Positions 47,868 through 59,099 of a stretch of DNA of 64,000 nt are shown piece by piece; within the stretch, counting starts at the first letter, position 1; each line of letters opens with the position of its first letter. Source of the DNA: Plasmodium relictum (taxonomy: Eukaryota > Apicomplexa > Aconoidasida > Haemosporida > Plasmodiidae). Position numbers and translations under genes: made by a program. The notes under the pieces are model-generated. The model saw only the letters and a program-made list of their open reading frames with translations, was not told where the DNA came from and did not search any database. Location of the stretch: the NCBI RefSeq assembly GCF_900005765.1, contig NC_041686.1:124001-188000 (forward strand). The letters are read 5' to 3'.

Positions 47868-49509
47868 ATGTCTCTGTTTCACTTTGTTAATTGCTCTTTA
47901 ACTACATTTGTTCCTTATTATATAATATTTGATGGATTCAAATTGTAAAATCATTAATAAGACATTATAATATAGAATAATATTATATTAAAAAATTTAT
48001 GAACAGTTCATATTAATTTAAATATGGAATATTTATTTTATTAACAAAAAATATATTAACACATTAATAAATAAAACAAAATTAGATAAAAAAAAAATAT
48101 TGATAAAATATAAAAATTAAAATAAATATTTAAGTATATTTAGAACGATATGAAAATTATTAGCAGAATAAAATTGAACTATTTCTTTATATATATATAT
48201 TTAATAGAATGAAATAATAAAAAATATATATTTTTTTTTAATATAATTTTTTAAAATATTTTATTAGGTCAAAAGATGTTGGATCTACAAAATTATTTTT
48301 AATTGTGTGTTTTTATTATATTATATCTCAAATTTTAAAAGTTAGAGAAATTGAGAAAAAAAAAATTGTAAATTTCACTCGCATATAATTTTATTTTTAT
48401 ATTATTTTCTTTTATACAGCTATTTTCTCTGGCATTTTTTTCAATAGGACTACTACAAAATATGAATATTTTCAATGTATGATTTTAAAAATTAAAGAAT
48501 TATTTAACTCATTAAATGTATATTTGTATTATTTATACATATTTTTTTAGATAATTTTTCAAGAAACTGCAAATATAATAGATTTAGCTGGAATATACTA
48601 CATTTTATCTCATAAGTATAACAATATAAACAAAATTAATATTAAACAAAATTATAATTAATTTTACCTTATTTATATTATTTAATTATGTAGGCATACA
48701 AATACTATTAGTTTAAAAGAGAGAATATTATCTGTTGGATTAAGTTGGGGATTTTATGATTCATTAGCTACAAATTTTTTTCCATTTTTTATTGGTACTA
48801 AATTTTAATTAAAATACTATATATCTTCTATTTATTTTATTATTATATTTTTTTAATATTAATTGCAGGAGGACGATCAATGGATTTTTCTTTGAAGCAT
48901 ATATATAGATCTATATTGGCTAATACCTTTTTAGTTAGTACATTAAATACATGTATCTATATTTCCTTTAAAATATTACTAATACCCAATAATTTTTTGT
49001 AATTATTTTATTTTATCATATCTTTTTATTTTATTTTTTACAGTTTTCAAATTTGTCTAAAACATGCTTATTATTTATGTGGCTAAGAAATCCAATACAT
49101 AAAAAAAAGATCACTGTTATTAACACTCTTTTAGTATACTTTACTTTTATTTTGCCCCTTACGAACAAGTAAAAATAAATAGAAAAAAAAAAAAAATAAA
49201 ATAAATTTTTGTTTAATATAAATTACTTTTTTATTAAAAAAAAGTGAAAAAGACAGTTTTTCTATAAAATTTTTTTTTTTAAGAATTATTTTAATATATG
49301 AAGACTCATTTAATATAAAGATGTTCATTCTTATATTTCTTCAAATTGCAATTACTTTTTTTTTATCATGGGTTACAAAATGTTTATTTAGTTCTCACTC
49401 AAATAATGTTGAACAAAAGAAAAAGGTAAAAATCAATGATGATGAAAATCAAATGAATAAAGAAATAATAAAGGAAGGAAAAAAAAAAGGTCGAAAAAAA
49501 AAAAACTAA
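47868..49509 (+). CDS. TMEM147-like ER membrane protein, eight exons
   Basis: Exons 47868-47944, 48268-48340, 48420-48476, 48551-48615, 48694-48794, 48869-48933, 49044-49168 and 49284-49509; 262 aa. Every junction is GT..AG and phases agree (2, 0, 0, 2, 1, 0, 2). The start MSLFHFVNCSLTTFVPYYI aligns by eye with the TMEM147 start MTLFHFGNCFALAYFPYFI, and later parts fit (ANIIDLAGIYYIL, ERILSVGLSWGFYDS, FSLKHIYRSILANTF). Multiple hydrophobic segments are spread along the chain, with about seven predicted. TMEM147 is an ER protein of the Nicalin/NOMO back-of-Sec61 multipass translocon. The Plasmodium tail adds about 40 charged residues ending KKKGRKKKN. The exon 6 donor at 48934 was chosen because the alternative at 48953 breaks frame. 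Confidence 0.88.
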
Positions 49510-49676
49510 CCTTATAAAAATAGGAAATATACATGTAATCACAGTTTTATAAAAATTTTTACATTATACAATATATAAATAATAATATATAATATATATA
49601 TATATATTTAAAGAGAAAGGTAAGATTAATAAGGGACGGATTATAATAAAAATTTTTTTATTAACTTTTTTTTTTT
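49510..49676. other. very short convergent intergenic region
   Basis: Only 167 bp separate the stops of the TMEM147-like (plus) and roadblock (minus) genes. Their 3' UTRs must be very short or overlap. Confidence 0.7.
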
Positions 49677-50684
49677 TCATTTGATTGTATCTTTACAATT
49701 TTGTTGAGTAATTAATGAATAATCTCCGTGGTTGCATAATATATATTCTGTTTCTTTTTTAGTACGAATTCTTAAATTACTATTAAATTCGTTCTTAAAA
49801 AAATAGGAAAAGAAAAATTACAAATTACATATACATTCATATATATATATATAATGGATATAAATTTATATTTCATTGTTTTTTTCCAATTTTTTAACTT
49901 ATTAATATATTTAATATTTACTTCTTGAGGAAGTAATTCTTTAACACATTTCTTTGTTTTTGTTATTAAGTCTCTATAATTAAAAAAATTTTAAAAATTT
50001 GATATATGTAACTTAAAAAAAAATATATACAAATATATAAATCAAAATAAAATTTCCTTTAAAATTAAAAATAAAACTTAATTTATTTTATCAATTAAAA
50101 AGTATATCATTTTATTTTAACAAAAATATTGTTTAATTTCCTAGTGTTGAAAAATAAAAAAAAAATTACGAAAATAAGGAAGCTTGTTTGACAGCAAATT
50201 CATAACTCACTTCTTCATTATACTTTAGTGGAATGCCTTAGATTTTTTTCAAAGAATAAAAATAATAATTTATTAATTTTTATTTTTTTTGTTTTATTTA
50301 ATTGTATGTATTTCTTATATATATATATATATATATATTTTTAAAATATATAATTATTATCTTTAGTTCCACATATATTGAATGTAATTTTTTTAAATTC
50401 CAAGGAAATTTATTATTGTATTATAGTTCTTCCTACGTTTTTTTTTCTATTTTTAATTAACTAAAATAATACGTTTACATATATAAAGGAATATATTTTA
50501 ATTTTTATTTATATTCTTTCATTAAAGTAAGCATACATTTTAAGTTAAACAATTGCTCAGAATTATATATTCTTTTTATTTTCTTTTTACCATCTGAATT
50601 TATTAAAACATAAGAAATTATAGAAGAATTATTATTCATCCAGCCATTTAATGATTCACTTATTTCACTTGAAGAACCAGCCAT
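49677..50684 (-). CDS. dynein light chain, roadblock/LC7 type, four exons
   Basis: Exons 50684-50591, 50236-50170, 49973-49922 and 49793-49677; 109 aa. Introns are GT..AG with matching phases (1, 2, 0). The protein is one roadblock domain of standard length: SIISYVLINSDGIPLKY (compare 'GIIVVNTEGIPIKS' in human DYNLRB1), then a helix (FAVKQASLFSDLITKTKKCV), and NLRIRTKKETEYILCNHGDYSLITQQN (compare '[25 protein letters not shown]'). It is expected to dimerise on the intermediate chain of dynein, for intracellular transport or the axoneme of male gametes. The N-terminal 15 residues (MAGSSSEISESLNGW) are the family's first helix. Confident call. Confidence 0.94.
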
Positions 50685-51993
50685 TATTTTTTATTTTATT
50701 TCTATATATTTTTTTAGGACTGTTAAAAGATTGGAAATTACTTCACATAATAGGAAAATGAAACTATTATATATTAAAAGAAGAAAATAGTATAAAAATT
50801 AAAATTAAAATATAATAAAAATTAATAAGTATTAAATGTAGATATATTAAATGTTCAAAAAAAAAATTTTTTTTAGTGCAACAAAAACTTTAAAAAAAAA
50901 ACGGGAAATTAATTAAAAAGCATTATAACTAGTTTATGGAGCATATATATATGTATTTAAAAAAAAAATTTAGTGTATTTATATATTAAGAATATTTTAT
51001 GAAATATTATGTTAAAATATCAAAAAAAAAAAGTAAAATATATATATATATATATTAAATTCGTGATAGATGAATAAATGCAATATAAAAAATGTGCATA
51101 TTTCTCATTAAGCGGTTTTAATAAGAATAATAAATATATATATTGTGAATAAAGAATTATTATCCCAATGTAGAAAGGTCTTGTATATGAAAATACAAAA
51201 TAGAAAAAACAAAATTAATGTATTAATTATAAACTAATGTATTATTATAAATATTTCTTAATTTATCTGAAAAAGATGTGAATATATTTTCATAGTTTAT
51301 TATAATTTATATTTTTAAATTTGAATTTAAATTTAATTCTTTTCTATTTTATTTTATTTTATTTTTATTTATTTTAAGAGAATATTTTTCATTAAACTAT
51401 TCTAAACAATCTTAATATGTTAATAATTTGTCCTTCATCACCTCATTATTTTCTCTTTCCAGGGCTTCTAATTTTATATATGAAATAGTTATTTACAAAT
51501 TTTTATAAAATTTTTCTTAACGTAAATCTCTACTTTTTGATATATATGAATATTTTTTTTTTTTTTTTGAAAGTGAAGAGGTTCGCTTCTGTATGTAATT
51601 TAACGTTTTTTTCCTTTGTAAAATTATCATTATTGCTTTTTTTATATTGAGAACTTATCACTACATTGTTTGATAATTTTTTTTTTTTTTTCATATTATA
51701 TAAATCTATAGTATATATATATTTTAATATTATTTAATTTTTAAATTTTCGAATTACTTTATCTTTTTTATAAGAAACCTTCTTGAGACTAAGATTATCA
51801 AAATATGATTGTTTATAATATAATATAAACTTTCATTATATTATTATTTGCTATTACATCCTTTTTTTCATTAAGTTACTTTTATTCTTATTAGTAGCAT
51901 TAAATTTTAAATATGAACTATTTTTTTTTTTTATTTTATCTTCATAACTAATTTATATTTTTATATTTATTTTATGTTGGAATTACCTTTTTT
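50685..51993. other. intergenic, roadblock upstream region
   Basis: 1.3 kb between two minus-strand genes: roadblock promoter and RhoGAP 3' flank. No gene, RNA or motif seen. Confidence 0.5.
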
Positions 51994-54137
51994 TTAAATT
52001 AACTTGTTTTGATCTTCTTCAGATTCTTCTTCTGATTCTTCTGATTCTTCTTCTGAGTCTTCTTCTGAATCTTCTTCTGTGTCTTCTTTTTTCGAGTCAT
52101 TTTTTTTTAAGTTTTTTTTTTCTACACTTCCTTTTTCTGCAGATTCTAAAGAAGAGTGCTTCACATTTTGCTCAGAATTTTTTTCCGAATTTTTATCAGA
52201 TTCACTTGATTTACTTTTATCTTCTTTACTATCATCGGAATCACTACTAGTTTCACTGGAATTATTACCACTATTATTTGTTCCTTTACTGCTTTCTGAT
52301 TTACTATCATCCAAACTTGTTTCAAAACTTTTGCTTTCTTCACTATCTGAATCAAAATTTTCAGGATTCTAAAAAAAGAATATATATATATATATATATA
52401 ATAAATATTAAAAAGGGAAAAAAAAATATAAACATATATAGAATAAAAAAAAAAGTTACAGTTAAAATATCTGGTTTTTCAATAAGCATTTCCATGCACT
52501 TATTTGCTAAGCTTATGCATTCTGCAAAAGTTGCATTAGGTTTTCTTCCTCTAAAAAAAGTCGAAGAAAATATTTTTCCTAGTGTTTCTGGTGTCATATT
52601 ATTCTCACTTGAATAGTTTGAGACTGTTTGAAAAAACTTCAATAGACACATTACGCATTGCTGAACCCCTAGTTCCAGTTTCTCATATAATTTTGACAAA
52701 GTGGCTCTTATTACTTTATTTGATGCAGACACACTCTTTAAATGATGTAACCTCGAAAAAGCGTCCTTACCTAATAATCCGTGTTTCTGAGTATCCAGAA
52801 ACAGTTTAAAAGAACACACGAGAGCTGGTATATTATTAAAATCGGTTGTTGGCTCTCCATATTCGATATCACCAATTATACCATATAATGTATTTGCATC
52901 TGCTTGTAAATAAAATAAATCTTTTGTATTAATAACTTCAGGTTTGGATAAATGACTCAAAAATTCTACAATTATTGATGGAATATGATTAAACCCTTTG
53001 TATTTCTTTCCAAATCGTTGGCATAATATTTCTATGTCTGCGCCAAATACTGAAACTGGTTTTTTACCCAGCATTACTTCTTCATTCCTTTGAACTATAT
53101 AAGGAAAGTACCTCAAATAATTAGTAGGTTTTACATTTAATTTTAAAAACAAGTCCTCTAATTTTTCTATATATTCTACTTTCTTCCAAAACTTCGCAGA
53201 AACAAACGGTGTTAATATTGTTAACAACGTTTTCGATAAAAATCCACTATGTACAAGATATAACTTTCTTAAATTTTTCTTATATTTTCTTGGCAAGGTA
53301 TCATACCCTAAAAAAAAAAAAAATTAAACAAAATAAAATAGCAAAATTTACATCACCTTATAGATAATTTATTGTTATATTTTATTTTTGCTTATTTCTT
53401 TTTCTTTTTTTTCTTTACATTGTTTAGCATAAGCATAGACAGCATCAGTTAACCAACTTGTATGAGTTTCACATAATATTAAAACATAATCTTCTTTCAC
53501 TATAGGATCTAATGTTAATATTGCATATCTTCTGTAAAATGTAAAATAAAAATAAAATATATTAATCATCTATTTCTATATATTTCTATTTATTTAAAAT
53601 TTTTTACCCATTTTTTTTTTAAAATAAAAAAATATAATTTTAAAACTAATATTTATATATATTTATATATTTTTATTATAAAAATAATTTCTTATATATA
53701 CTGAATTATATATTTTATATATATTATATACGATTCATTAGTGTTATACTATACATAGATCTTTGTATTTATGAATAAATTATATTTTTCTATGTTATAA
53801 AAAACATTTACAGTGTTTTTTCAGGGTCGACACCAGATGTTACTATAAAACAAGGAACTAAAAGAACAATATGTGAACCAAAACCATCTTTTCCAATTAC
53901 TTTTAATAAATCTGTCTTATATAGTCTATTAAAATAAAAAAATTAAATTTAAATTAATAATAAAAAAAAAAATTAAAATATATCATAATTAGTAAGTATT
54001 CATTAATGAAAATACATATAAAAGTCAAAAATATAAAATTCTTATTACTCATCAAAATTTTCTGTATAAGATTTTTTTAGCAATTTGTCGTATTCTGCCA
54101 AAATGTCTTGAGGAACTTCAGTATCAGAGTCTAACAT
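51994..54137 (-). CDS. ARHGAP1-like protein: Sec14/BCH domain plus RhoGAP fold, five exons
   Basis: Exons 54137-54049, 53925-53812, 53531-53419, 53307-52460 and 52368-51994; 512 aa with consistent phases (2, 2, 1, 0). Residues about 32-165 form a CRAL-TRIO/BCH domain (FGSHIVLLVPCFIV, VLILCETHTSW, LPRKYKKNLRKLYLVHSGF, ILTPFVSAKFWKKV), very like the p50RhoGAP/ARHGAP1 N-terminal domain. Residues about 190-385 follow the RhoGAP fold (IPSIIVEFLSHL, NTKDLFYLQADAN, IPALVCSFKLFL, NNMTPETLGKIFSSTFF). The catalytic arginine finger expected after 'LF' (family FRxS) reads FYLQ, so the Arg is missing. The last exon (125 codons) is an acidic Ser/Glu/Asp/Lys tail. Such proteins stimulate Rho-family GTPases elsewhere; with no Arg finger, this one may only bind a GTPase or lipid. 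Confidence 0.9.
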
Positions 54138-55002
54138 TTCTAGAATTTAATTATTAAAATTGAAATTTAATAAATATAAATAAAAAAAAAAAAACAGAAT
54201 TAAATACATAAACAAAAATAATATATCCTTGTAAAATTATAATAAAAATATGTAATATTGATAATGATATTTATGTAAAGTTTATCATTTTTCATATTTA
54301 ATCTAATAAAATATATTTTTAAATAAATTTTTTTAATGAAATGCTTTTTCTTTTAATGAGTGAAAGAAAATAGATTATTTTCAGTTAAAATTTTCACATC
54401 AAATAAAAAATAAAATTTCTACTTTTTAAATAACAAAACTAAATATTCGATAAACACTTGAAATTCAATATAAAAGTTCATTTGATATTTTAGTGTGCAA
54501 TCTTTACGGTGTCTATCATTGAAATGATTATAAATTTACTAAAATAAACTTAATTTATGATTTGAATTTTACATCTTATTTTTGTAACTTAACGAGCAAA
54601 GTATATGAATATCTTTTCTTTCTTTTTCCAAAATTTTATATATAAAAAAATATGAAAAAAAATTTTAAGCAACTAAAATGACAAAACAAGTTTTCTCATT
54701 CTTTAATTTCTTTTTTTTTTTTCAACTCAATGTATTTTAAAATCAATATTTTATAAAAATATTCATAAAGAAATAAAATTTTAAGTCTATGCCAGAGTTA
54801 AATTAAATCACTTATTTTTTTAACGCTTATCCAAAAAAAATAATTTAAGACTCAAAATTTTAACACATTTATTGTTAATATAAAATTATATTCGTTTTAA
54901 ATGATTTTATCTTTCAAATAGCTTTTTTATGAGTAGAGCAAAATAACATACAAAAAAAAAAAAAAAAAAAAAAAAATATATTATATATATATTAAAAAAG
55001 AC

Positions 55003-55022
55003 TTGCACGGTTGCACACACAT
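55003..55022. promoter_or_regulatory. TTGCAC...TTGCACACACA motif pair
   Basis: Two TTGCAC motifs eight bases apart, running into CACACA. TGCAC/GTGCAC is preferred by several Plasmodium ApiAP2 factors (for example AP2-I) and ACACAC is another known ApiAP2 preference. Functional assignment is inference. Confidence 0.35.
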
Positions 55023-55337
55023 ATTGAGAAAATTTTAGTTATATTGCATTAAAAAAAATGAAGTTTATGTTTCAAATATGTTTAAATGAAACATATATAA
55101 AAGGAAAAGATATATCTTTATTCCTTATAATAAATAAATGTTTTTATATACATAAAAAATAGATAAAGAAATATCTACTATATATATATTGCTAATAAGA
55201 CTATTTTATTACGTATTCTATAAATAATACCTGATTATAAATAATTTTATTCAAGAAAATTATCTGATAAAAGTAATAAATGTATTTCTTCTATCTTTTT
55301 TAAAAAAACCTAAAATTATTCGTAGTCCATATTAATA

Positions 55338-55350
55338 TATGTGTGTGCAT
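55338..55350. promoter_or_regulatory. TATGTGTGTGCAT motif
   Basis: A GTGTGTGCA element, about 330 bp from the TTGCAC pair; same motif class on the opposite strand. Inference only. Confidence 0.3.
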
Positions 55351-55388
55351 CTTCATAATTTTTCTTTTCTTCAAAAAAAAATATCAGA

Positions 55389-55400
55389 GTGTGTGCACAT
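55389..55400. promoter_or_regulatory. GTGTGTGCACAT motif with TGTGCACA palindrome
   Basis: Contains the perfect palindrome TGTGCACA, matching the core of the AP2-I-type motif (GTGCAC). Third member of the cluster in this divergent promoter region. Confidence 0.4.
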
Positions 55401-55860
55401 TTTAGATAATAACTTTTTGGAATAGAAATCATAAAACTGAATTAAAATATCATATGCAAAATAATAAGTAGCATTTATGTTTTTCTTTTATAATTCAATG
55501 ATTTATTTTTTCATTAATTTTTGGATGAAATTATTTTAATCGTTTTTTAAGTTAATTTTCCTTATAATTTATCTTTCTTTTTTATTATCCCTTTCTATTA
55601 TATTATATTTATATATTTTCAAAACAACGCTTTCAAAAAATTAAAATAGAATATTATTTTTGTTCATTTGTTACTAACATATCTTTTTACATTATTAAAG
55701 GTCTAAATTAAAAAATAAAATTAAATTAAAGAAGATATATAAAAATTAAATTAAAATTAATTAAATAAATAAAAATAAATTATTTTTTATTAATTTTATT
55801 CTTTATTCATTTCGTCTTCTTTCAATTTATTTTATTTTTATTTTTTTTTTTTTGAAACTT

Positions 55861-55895
55861 GTTATAGGCAACTGGTGCGTATAGTTGTAAGCAAC
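55861..55895. repeat. GC-richer patch with 12-bp imperfect direct repeat
   Basis: GTTATAGGCAAC (55861-55872) and GTTGTAAGCAAC (55884-55895) match at 10 of 12 positions, 23 bp apart. About 42% of bases in 55861-55900 are G or C, far above the surroundings. Each copy is itself partly self-complementary (GTT...AAC). Confidence 0.5.
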
Positions 55896-57134
55896 GTGAT
55901 TTCAAAATAGAAATGCATAATCGGTTTTCTTATAGTTAAATGATTTATATAATTTACTATGTTATATTAATAAAAAAAAAAATAATTACATAAATTGCAA
56001 AATACATATAGAAAGGAAAATTCTAATTATGTTCAAAAAATATGAAATAGAAAAATAATTAAAAAAAAAAAGTTTTACACACAAATATTTTAAATATTAT
56101 TTAGACTCCAAAAAAAAATTTTAAATGGAAGGTTTTTTTTTTTATTTTTTTTTTTTTAAATAGATTTATTCTTCATTATAAAATATAAATATAAACATTT
56201 AATGTTAATTTTATTTGTATTTTTTAAATAAAATAATTTTAAATTTTACATTATCTTAATTTTAAAATTTCATTAAAAAAATTATATAAATAAAAAAAAA
56301 AAAGAATTATAACTTTTTTCCTTTTTCAATGAAAGAAATTTATAAATTTTTACTTTTTTAAATAAGATGTAAAATTCAACATTTATTTTGTTTCTATTTA
56401 TTTATTCTTTTTATGTCTACTTCATGTATTTTGTTTATTTGCGTTATTTAATGTTTAAAAATGCTTCATAGTTTTTAAACGAGATTTATAGTTGTCTATT
56501 TAAGAATAAATAGAATCAAAAAAAAAAGAAAAAAGTAAATAATAATAAAATAAAACCATATGAATAATTTTTATTAAAACGTAGAAACATCAATAAAACA
56601 AAAAATTCCATATATTAATATTTAATATAAAGTTTGTATACGTTTAATATTTTGAGATATGATCTATTTATCTTATATGCTTAATGTTAACATACATATT
56701 ATATAAAAATTGTGGTATTAATTTGAATTTAGTAAGAGTTAGTAATATATAGTAAAAATTAATTAAAAATTATGAAATTTTTATGTAAAAATAATAGAAA
56801 TTTTTCTTTATTTTTTCAAATGAAATAATAACTAAAATTTTAATAAGAAACTATTTCTAAATTTATTTTGTGTACTTCAATTTTTTTTTTTAATTTTTTG
56901 TTAAACAAATATTATTAAAAAATTATATAGATTAATTTAATAATAGAAGATAAAAATTTTTTTTTTTTTTTTTTTTTTCTAAATTTTAATATTTCATTTT
57001 GGAAATCATGATGGTGTAAGAGTTTGTATCAGTCTAAATACATTTTATTTGTTTTAAATATATGTGATAATTGCATGTTTGTGTTGCAAATTTTGTGAAA
57101 TATATGTATAGATGTATGTTTATGAAAATTAAAA

Positions 57135-59099
57135 ATGATAGATGATAGAAGCATCGAAAATAAGAAGTTAGATTTTATTAGTGACATGAATTCAAAAAAA
57201 AAATTAAGTAGAATAGAAAATAGCATTTTGGAAAAGGTTCATATATTACCAATAAAAAAAAACGTTTCTAATTTCGCCCCACTTTATAGTAAATTAGATT
57301 CTTTAATTGATGAGAAATGTATTTTACACGAAGGATTCATTATTAGTTTAAATAATGCAAATGCAAAGGAGAATATAAATGGAAATGTAAATAATGATGA
57401 AAGTGAAAATGAGAATAAAAATGAAAATATAAATGAGAATGTAAATAAAATCAAAGATAAAAATATAAATGACAATGAAGAGGAAAATAAATCTTTATTA
57501 GAAAAATCAATGATAAAAATAAAAGAAGATTATAAAAAATTAGATAATAATGAAATTTGTTTATATGATGATAAAAAAAGTAAAGATAAACAATTGAATG
57601 ATAATATAGATTATGTTATTATTGATTGCATCCCGTCTAAAGGAGTTCTAAGTCACGATACACTAATTTATACCGATGGGAAATATGTTGATAATTTTAA
57701 GAAAATTCATATTTTAATAATAAATGACAAAAATTATAAAAAATATGAAAAAAAACTAAAAAGGAATTTTTTTTCTTTTAAAAAATATATTTTTAAAAAA
57801 AGTAGTGAATTTTTTAATGAAGCTATTTCCTTTATCCCTTTTGCTTTTGATTGTTTTTCTCAAAAATCAAAAAGAAAGAATGAGTCTAACAAATTAACAA
57901 GAGATTATGAAGAAAAAAAAAAAAAAAAAAAAAATATAGTATTGGAAAAAATTTTAATTTCTTATTTATATCCTTATTTTAAAAAAAATAAAAATAAATT
58001 ATTTTATTGCGGAAAATTATTTATTATAAATAATTTCTCATTTATAATTTTAAAAGTTGATTCAGATGTAAATGTTGGCTTTGTAGACGATCAAACGGTT
58101 AGAAATAAAGTCATAATTTTTCTTAATTTATATTTTATTTATTGTACAGTACATTTTTTTATATTATTTTGTTTTTGATAGAATATTAAGCTTGTTTTTT
58201 CCTTTCAGACTAATATATAAATATACATATTTTTTTTTTTTTTTTTTTTTGTTTAAATGTGTGTATGTATGAATATAACAACAAAAATTTAATGTGAATT
58301 ATGTTATTATATCTATTTATTAACTTTTTTTTTTTTATATTTTTAGGAAATAATTTTAAATGTTGATTATTATGAGCAATTTAGTAATGTTCATATTGTA
58401 CCATTATATGATACTTTACCAACTACTTACAATTATGATTTATTTATCGATTACATCAAGCCATATATAGAAAGACATTATTTAAATTTATATTCAATTT
58501 ATGATACTTTTTTTTATAAAGGAGTTCAATTTAAAATTATGGGGATTGATCCAATTAATATAAAATATGGTAAAGCAAGGATTAGTTGTAACACATTTAT
58601 TTATATAGATGGTTCGATAAAACCAACATTTTTTGATGTCATATCAAAAGAAGCAATTAATTATATAAAATGCTTGCCTTTTGAATATAAACCATATGCT
58701 ATATTAAATATTTTGCAACATTTAGATTCGGATTCTTTATTAAGATTGTTTCCATCAGCTAATATAAATTTAAGAGAAAATAATAAGAAAGAGGAAAATA
58801 TTTTAAAACAGTTGACAAAGCACAAATATATATTCATTAAAAATTTTAAAAATAATTACATAAATTCCTTAGAAAATTGTGATAAGAGTCAAGAAAATAA
58901 TATAAACAAAAAAAAAGATATGTCTATAATAAAAAATAATTTAATAGAAGAACAATGTGCTGTTTGTTTTGAAAAATTTCAAGATTACGATAAATGTATA
59001 AAACTGATGTGCTTGCACACATATCATTGGAAATGTGTAAAAAATTGGTTTAAATTTAATTTAACATGTCCTTGTTGTAGGTGTAAATTAAAATTTTAG
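57135..59099 (+). CDS. RING-H2 protein with two Cdc48-N-like modules, two exons
   Basis: Exon 1 57135-58097 and exon 2 58347-59099; 571 aa. The donor is CAAACG|GTTAGA, the acceptor TTTTAG|GAAATA, phase 0. The C-terminus is a C3H2C3 RING-H2 finger with C525, C528, C543, H545, H548, C551, C562 and C565, so an E3 ubiquitin ligase role is likely. Residues about 336-411 (VHIVPLYDT...LFIDYIKPYIERHY...GVQFKIMGIDP...TFIYIDGS) match by eye the second lobe of the Cdc48/p97 N domain ('VHVLPI.DT...LKPYFLEAYRP...RAVEFKVVETDP...T.I...G'). Residues about 35-183 (VHILPI...ILHEGFIISL, then VIIDCIPSKGVLSHDTLIYTDG) look like a second, more diverged copy split by an Asn/Lys/Glu-rich insert. A link to p97-dependent degradation is inference. 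RING call firm; module call good. Confidence 0.88.

Larger units (their letters stand above)
54138..57134. other. 3-kb divergent intergenic region
   Basis: Between RhoGAP (minus) and the RING gene (plus), so it holds both promoters. It carries a cluster of TGCAC/GTGTGCAC-like motifs (55003-55400) and a GC-richer patch with a direct repeat (55861-55895), listed separately. There is a long poly-A near 54955 and a 24-base T run near 56956. No ORF is supportable. Confidence 0.6.

Noticed and set aside
48934-48952. Alternative donor AACAT|GTATCT... at 48953 for exon 6 of the TMEM147-like gene
   Set aside because: It gives phase 1, and joined to the exon at 49044 reaches a stop within five codons; the donor at 48934 keeps frame and matches TMEM147 spacing.
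52079-52372. 97-codon plus-strand ORF of Ser/Leu/Phe
   Set aside because: Antisense to the acidic Ser/Glu tail of the RhoGAP-like gene.
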